Shown here one piece after another: positions 61,029-64,000 of a DNA stretch of 64,000 nt. Position numbers and translations under genes: made by a program. Source of the DNA: Firmicutes bacterium TM09-10. GTDB taxonomy: Bacteria; Bacillota; Clostridia; Lachnospirales; Lachnospiraceae. The first letter of the stretch is position 1; each line of letters starts with the position of its first letter. Where the stretch lies: contig QUKC01000009.1 in NCBI GenBank assembly GCA_003481005.1, forward strand, positions 71,857-135,856, written 5' to 3'. The notes under the pieces were generated by a model. The model did not search any database. It saw only the letters and a program-made list of their open reading frames with translations, and had not been told where the DNA came from.

Positions 61029-61253
61029 AATAGGCGGGTATTTAAATACCGTGCGGACAGGAACCGCAATGTGCTGAAGACTGTTCTGGAGGATGCCAAG
61101 GGCAGCCGACTGGAGGGCATCAGCTTCGGCGATGTGAAAGCCGATCTGCATTATACAGAAAGCAAAGATACCGTCTGCCTGCTTTACTACCCGGAAATCA
61201 ACGAATTCCAGGGGCGGAGAACCGTGCAGGCGGTCATTGAAAGCTGGAGATAG
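61029..61253 (+). pseudogene. Detached C-terminal piece of RecJ exonuclease
   Basis: The frame, open from a stop at 61026, encodes about 74 residues ending YYPEINEFQGRRTVQAVIESW. This matches the end of the RecJ OB domain (E. coli RecJ has INEFRGNRSLQ there), and GSRLEGISFGD fits the preceding strand. The DHH and DHHA1 catalytic domains are absent. A GTG at 61071 could start a 60-residue product, but the ribosome binding site is poor. Best read as a gene remnant. Confidence 0.55.
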
Positions 61254-61291
61254 GAAAAATACAAAAAAAAGACATAAGAGGAGAGAATGTT

Positions 61292-62242
61292 ATGACAGCA
61301 AACAGGAAGGTAACAGCCCGTTATGCGGAGATTGCCCGGTTTCTGGGCCTGCATTTTAACGAGGAATTCTGTGTGGCTTATGGAGAAAAAGAAGGATTTA
61401 CACTGCGCGTCAGCGGTCTTGATACTGGCAGGGGTATCGAGTACGGTATGGTCTGCATATCAGTCGGTGTGGCTGAGAACGGCGTGAAGTTTGAACCGGA
61501 TAAACAGTTCCGCAAGGAACATAAGGGTATCATGGGCGTGGTGCAGGAGAAGCATACGGTCCGGATGACCCTGAAGCGGTATGTCAGGGTAGAGAAAATC
61601 AAAGGCATCCTGCAGGAGTCCCTTCCGGCATTTCTGGATATGCTGAGAATGGAAGGCTTCACCAATGGATGCGAGCTCTGCGGCGAAATGAAGGAGACCG
61701 GCGCAGCTTACGTGGCAGGCAATGCGATCTGTCTCTGTGATGAGTGTTACGACAAGGCAACCCAGAATGCGGCGGCTTACACTGCCAACGAGAAGAATAA
61801 GAAGGAAAACCTGGTGGGTGGCGTCGTAGGCGCTCTCATAGGCTCCCTGCTCGGCGCAGCCAGCATCATTCTGCTGAGCCAGCTGGGCTATGTGGCGGCT
61901 ATTTCCGGCGTCATCATGGCAGTCTGCGCCCTGAAGGGCTATGAGCTGCTGGGCGGCAAGCTGACGAAAAAGGGCGTCATCATCAGCGGCGTGATAATGA
62001 TCGTCATGACCTACGTGGGCGACCGTGTGGACTGGGCCATCATGATTGCCAGAGAACTGGAGACTGACGTCTTCTACGGCTACCGCCTGCTGCCGCTCCT
62101 GCTTTCCGAGGAAGTCATCGACATGACCAGCTACGTGCTGGAACTGGTACTGCTATATGCCCTTCTGCTGGTGGGAGCTATCCCGACTATCCAGAACGCC
62201 ATGCGCAAAGACAAGGTGGCAGGAACCATCTGTAAACTGTAA
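61292..62242 (+). CDS. Membrane protein with a cysteine-rich (zinc-ribbon-like) segment
   Basis: A 316-residue protein of unknown function. The soluble N-terminal part (1-125) has no recognisable motif. CELCGEM and CLCDECYDKA (about 128-152) form a probable four-cysteine metal site. Two Gly-rich helices (about 172-220), one after KKGVIISGVIMIVMTYVG, and a C-terminal helix (VLELVLLYALLLVGAIPTI) follow. GAGGAGAGAATGTT precedes the ATG. It has its own terminator at 62257. The neighbourhood is decayed, but this frame is intact. Confidence 0.75.
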   Translation: MTANRKVTARYAEIARFLGLHFNEEFCVAYGEKEGFTLRVSGLDTGRGIEYGMVCISVGVAENGVKFEPDKQFRKEHKGIMGVVQEKHTVRMTLKRYVRVEKIKGILQESLPAFLDMLRMEGFTNGCELCGEMKETGAAYVAGNAICLCDECYDKATQNAAAYTANEKNKKENLVGGVVGALIGSLLGAASIILLSQLGYVAAISGVIMAVCALKGYELLGGKLTKKGVIISGVIMIVMTYVGDRVDWAIMIARELETDVFYGYRLLPLLLSEEVIDMTSYVLELVLLYALLLVGAIPTIQNAMRKDKVAGTICKL

Positions 62243-62256
62243 AAAGAGAGACGAGA

Positions 62257-62294
62257 ACGGCCCGGGCTGCGAACCATGCAGCCGGGCCGTTTTG
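62257..62294 (+). terminator. Terminator after the membrane-protein gene
   Basis: ACGGCCCGGGCTGC pairs with GCAGCCGGGCCGT with one bulge, followed by TTT. Confidence 0.85.
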
Positions 62295-62501
62295 CAACAG
62301 TCGGAGTTAATGTCCGGAAACCCCGCCATCCTCGCCCCTCTCCTTGAGTTTCCGCAAAATGTAATTTAAAAATAAATAACTTCTTCTAAAGCACCAATCT
62401 GCCAGCTTTTAATGAATCAAAAACGGCAGTATTCCAGATTAGAGGCACTTTAATAAGCCCCGTCGTGAACCGGACTTTAGAAGACTTATTCTTTTATCTA
62501 T
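62295..62501. other. AT-rich gap without a gene
   Basis: I see no coding signal, promoter or strong hairpin. Confidence 0.4.
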
Positions 62502-62804
62502 TTAAGCGACCAGCTTAAGGCAGATCTGACGGTATGCCGGACGTTTTGTCCGAAACCAGAGCCGGACGCCTTCTTTTGTATACGATAGTATGCCACGGAT
62601 GCCTTTTGCCAGTAGGTAATAGCAGAAATATACCTTTCTCTTTACAGGATCTGCTGATTTTATAATTGAAACCTTTACTGCACTTGTTTCGGATTCCATT
62701 GAAATCATTGCCAGAAATGCCATACATAAGGTGATATAAAAATTAAGTGCATTGATTGCACGAAGCTTCCGTACACGGAAGTTTTCAAATTGAAACATCT
62801 GCTT
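62502..62804 (-). pseudogene. C-terminal remnant of a transposase
   Basis: The minus-strand frame has KQMFQFENFRVRKLRAINAL, NFYITLCMAFLAMISM, KVYFCYYLLAKGIRGIL and RLWFRTKRPAYRQICLKLV. This resembles the end of a DDE transposase family seen in gut Clostridia, in which a KQxFQFExFRVR segment follows the catalytic core. The core and inverted repeats are missing. The frame continues to 62834, but the resemblance stops at about 62804, directly at the next small gene. Family naming (IS4-like) is tentative. Confidence 0.55.
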
Positions 62805-62805
62805 T

Positions 62806-63069
62806 ATGGAAATGAAAGAAAAATTCCCGCCCATGAATGGGGAATATGCACCAAATGACGATGCTCTTGATGACGATGAAAATTTGGAGTTGCATATGGT
62901 TGATTACAGTATTGGATATAATGTAATTTACGCTGTGTTTTCTTGGTCGGTAGCAGACGAGGCGTATGAACTTATGCGTAGTTTAGCTCAAAAACACAAG
63001 GTTGGATTTTTTGATGTGAGTGGAGATGATGGCGATATTATTTTGCCAGATGGGATTATGATAAAATAA
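62806..63069 (+). CDS. Small acidic protein of unknown function, probably N-terminally cut
   Basis: 87 residues, unusually AT-rich for the window. The N terminus is acidic (NDDALDDDENLELH), then SIGYNVIYAVFSWSVADEAYELMRSLAQKHKVGFFDVSG and GDIILPDG. No ribosome binding site precedes the ATG, and the frame begins where the transposase remnant ends, so the true 5' part is probably lost. The style resembles small immunity-type proteins, but I cannot name a family. Confidence 0.5.
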   Translation: MEMKEKFPPMNGEYAPNDDALDDDENLELHMVDYSIGYNVIYAVFSWSVADEAYELMRSLAQKHKVGFFDVSGDDGDIILPDGIMIK

Positions 63070-63110
63070 TATGATACATACCTATTCCCATTCTCACTTA
63101 CCGGGAAAAT

Positions 63111-63193
63111 AGCAAAGCCAGCCGAGCCAGTCAACGGTCAAGATGAACGGCGTATTTCATGCGCCGCCGTTGACAGTCCTGCCCGACTTTGCT
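63111..63193. repeat. Imperfect 83-bp palindrome
   Basis: AGCAAAG (63111-63117) pairs with CTTTGCT (63187-63193), GTCAACGG (63130-63137) with CCGTTGAC (63167-63174), and GGCG with CGCC near the centre. It could fold into one long hairpin. Elements of this kind occur in intergenic parts of conjugative elements; that origin is only a guess. Confidence 0.65.
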
Positions 63194-63263
63194 AATGGGC
63201 AATCAATGCGGGAAAGCCCTAAAACGGCTTCCCGCCCATTTCAAAATTTAGAAAAATTTGGTT

Positions 63264-63557
63264 ATGGAGGGAGTTGCAATATGTGACTACTGTCATAATA
63301 TTCAGGAATGGAAGAAATTTAACGCACCGAAAGATTATCTGGCGTGTATCGAATACATCCAACAGCTTGTGACAAATGGCGGTTTTGAACTGCTTGAGGA
63401 AGAATCCACTTGCCCGTTGAATCAGGTAGAGACCGAAGATGGATGGGCGGATGAAATTATGGTTCACATGGTACGGTGCAAACACTGTGGACAAGTCTTT
63501 ACCTGTGTTGTCAACACTTATCGTGGTAGTGGTTCTTTCAAAAAGGGTAAAGGTTGA
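63264..63557 (+). CDS. Small protein with two CxxC pairs, unknown function
   Basis: About 97 residues with CDYC near the start and CKHCG near residue 73, a likely zinc ribbon. The middle is acidic (ELLEEESTCPL, ETEDGWADEIM), and the end is basic (RGSGSFKKGKG). GGAGGGAG lies at 63266-63273, downstream of the chosen ATG and followed by an out-of-frame ATG-TGA, so the true start is uncertain. It is probably part of the same foreign stretch as the gene at 62806. Confidence 0.5.
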   Translation: MEGVAICDYCHNIQEWKKFNAPKDYLACIEYIQQLVTNGGFELLEEESTCPLNQVETEDGWADEIMVHMVRCKHCGQVFTCVVNTYRGSGSFKKGKG

Positions 63558-63850
63558 CAAGTACGCTTGCTTATCAAAATGGTTCGGGACATTTTGTCCC
63601 GTAGTCCGGCGTGGGACGAGGGACGGGGGCTTTCATATCCGCCCTGTCTGCTGATGAAACCAGTCCTGCGCTTGCGGCTCCACGCCACGCAATCACAGCC
63701 CTGTTTTCCTGCCGTTTCAAATGCCCTTGCCCTCCCCGGCGGCAACGGCATTTTCGCAGCAACGCCGACAGAGCGTATAACACACTACACTTTGCAAGCA
63801 AAGTCGTGTGCCAAAGGGAAAGCCCCTTTGGAAACCCCGGACAACAAAAC
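63558..63850. other. GC-rich gap without a convincing gene
   Basis: It contains a small hairpin, CGGGACA-TTT-TGTCCCG, at about 63584-63600. Short overlapping frames on both strands have no ribosome binding site and no recognisable motif. Confidence 0.4.
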
Positions 63851-63899
63851 AGGCTGAATATCTCGCACTTCCCCGGTGCTTGATATTCAGCCTTTATTT
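63851..63899. terminator. Strong hairpin near the window end
   Basis: AGGCTGAATATC (63851-63862) pairs perfectly with GATATTCAGCCT (63882-63893), followed by TTATTTGTTG. It could end the small genes upstream. Confidence 0.7.
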
Positions 63900-63953
63900 G
63901 TTGTCAGCAGCCCCCGTTTCGTGGTCTGCGTGTAGTTCCTTGTAAACTGACCT

Positions 63954-63985
63954 AAAATACGTCCTATGAAATAAAAACGCTCCGC
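63954..63985. repeat. Second copy of the 32-bp repeat at 37461
   Basis: 32 bases matching 37461-37492 with one mismatch, including an unbroken run of 25. Continuing similarity (GGAT-CGCAC) runs to the window edge. Confidence 0.75.
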
Positions 63986-64000
63986 GCGGATCGCACTGCA

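Overview
The window looks like chromosomal DNA of an anaerobic, spore-forming, low-to-mid GC Firmicute, most likely a Lachnospiraceae (Blautia-like). Reasons: a PolC-type replicative polymerase, a class 3 fructose-bisphosphatase, a T-box leader, an isolated spoVAD, the DXP isoprenoid pathway, an RnpM/YlxQ-type nusA-infB operon, and AGGAGG-type ribosome binding sites on nearly every gene. The genus call is an inference from gene content and style, not from a database match.

Layout. 0-9.6 kb: exoA, convergent typA, an SSB-like gene, a CobO-like ATPase, dapA-dapB, fbp and a eukaryotic-type HisA. 9.6-13.1 kb: a tryptophan-type T-box leader driving a trpXYZ-like ABC importer. 13.1-15.3 kb: two copies of a short dispersed palindrome, then an overlapping PP2C phosphatase / Ser-Thr kinase pair in which the kinase appears to start at CTG. 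15.5-24.1 kb: ispG, polC and a pair of U32-like genes, the second interrupted by an in-frame TGA. 24.1-37.5 kb: two tRNA-Glu genes, then the translation superoperon rimP-nusA-rnpM-ylxQ-infB-rbfA-nrnA-truB-ribF, an NlpC/P60 hydrolase, rpsO and pnp. 37.5-45 kb: spoVAD (minus strand), a MATE exporter, hflX, ridA, aroK, a DMT exporter and a serine hydrolase. 45-49.5 kb: a cell-surface block with a polyprenyl-phosphate sugar transferase, a sortase-fold lipoprotein whose catalytic cysteine is glycine, an LCP ligase and a secreted protein. 49.6-55.4 kb: a 5'-truncated surface-protein remnant, a KdpDE-like two-component pair, a possible leader peptide, a CNNM/CorC-type transporter, an AI-2E permease, a structured RNA candidate and tRNA-Gly. 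55.5-60.9 kb: pyrH-frr-uppS-cdsA-dxr-rseP. 60.9-64 kb: a decayed accessory stretch with a RecJ fragment, a transposase remnant and two small orphan genes.

In many relatives pyrH-frr-uppS-cdsA-dxr-rseP runs straight into ispG-polC-rimP-nusA. Here the two halves are about 40 kb apart and in swapped order, and the rseP end abuts the decayed stretch.

Most worth a second look: the sortase without its cysteine next to LCP, the probable CTG-initiated kinase, the U32 pair with an internal TGA, a six-copy 35-bp palindromic repeat family, the structured RNA at about 55.1 kb, and a candidate 31-aa leader peptide between the sensor kinase and the CNNM gene.
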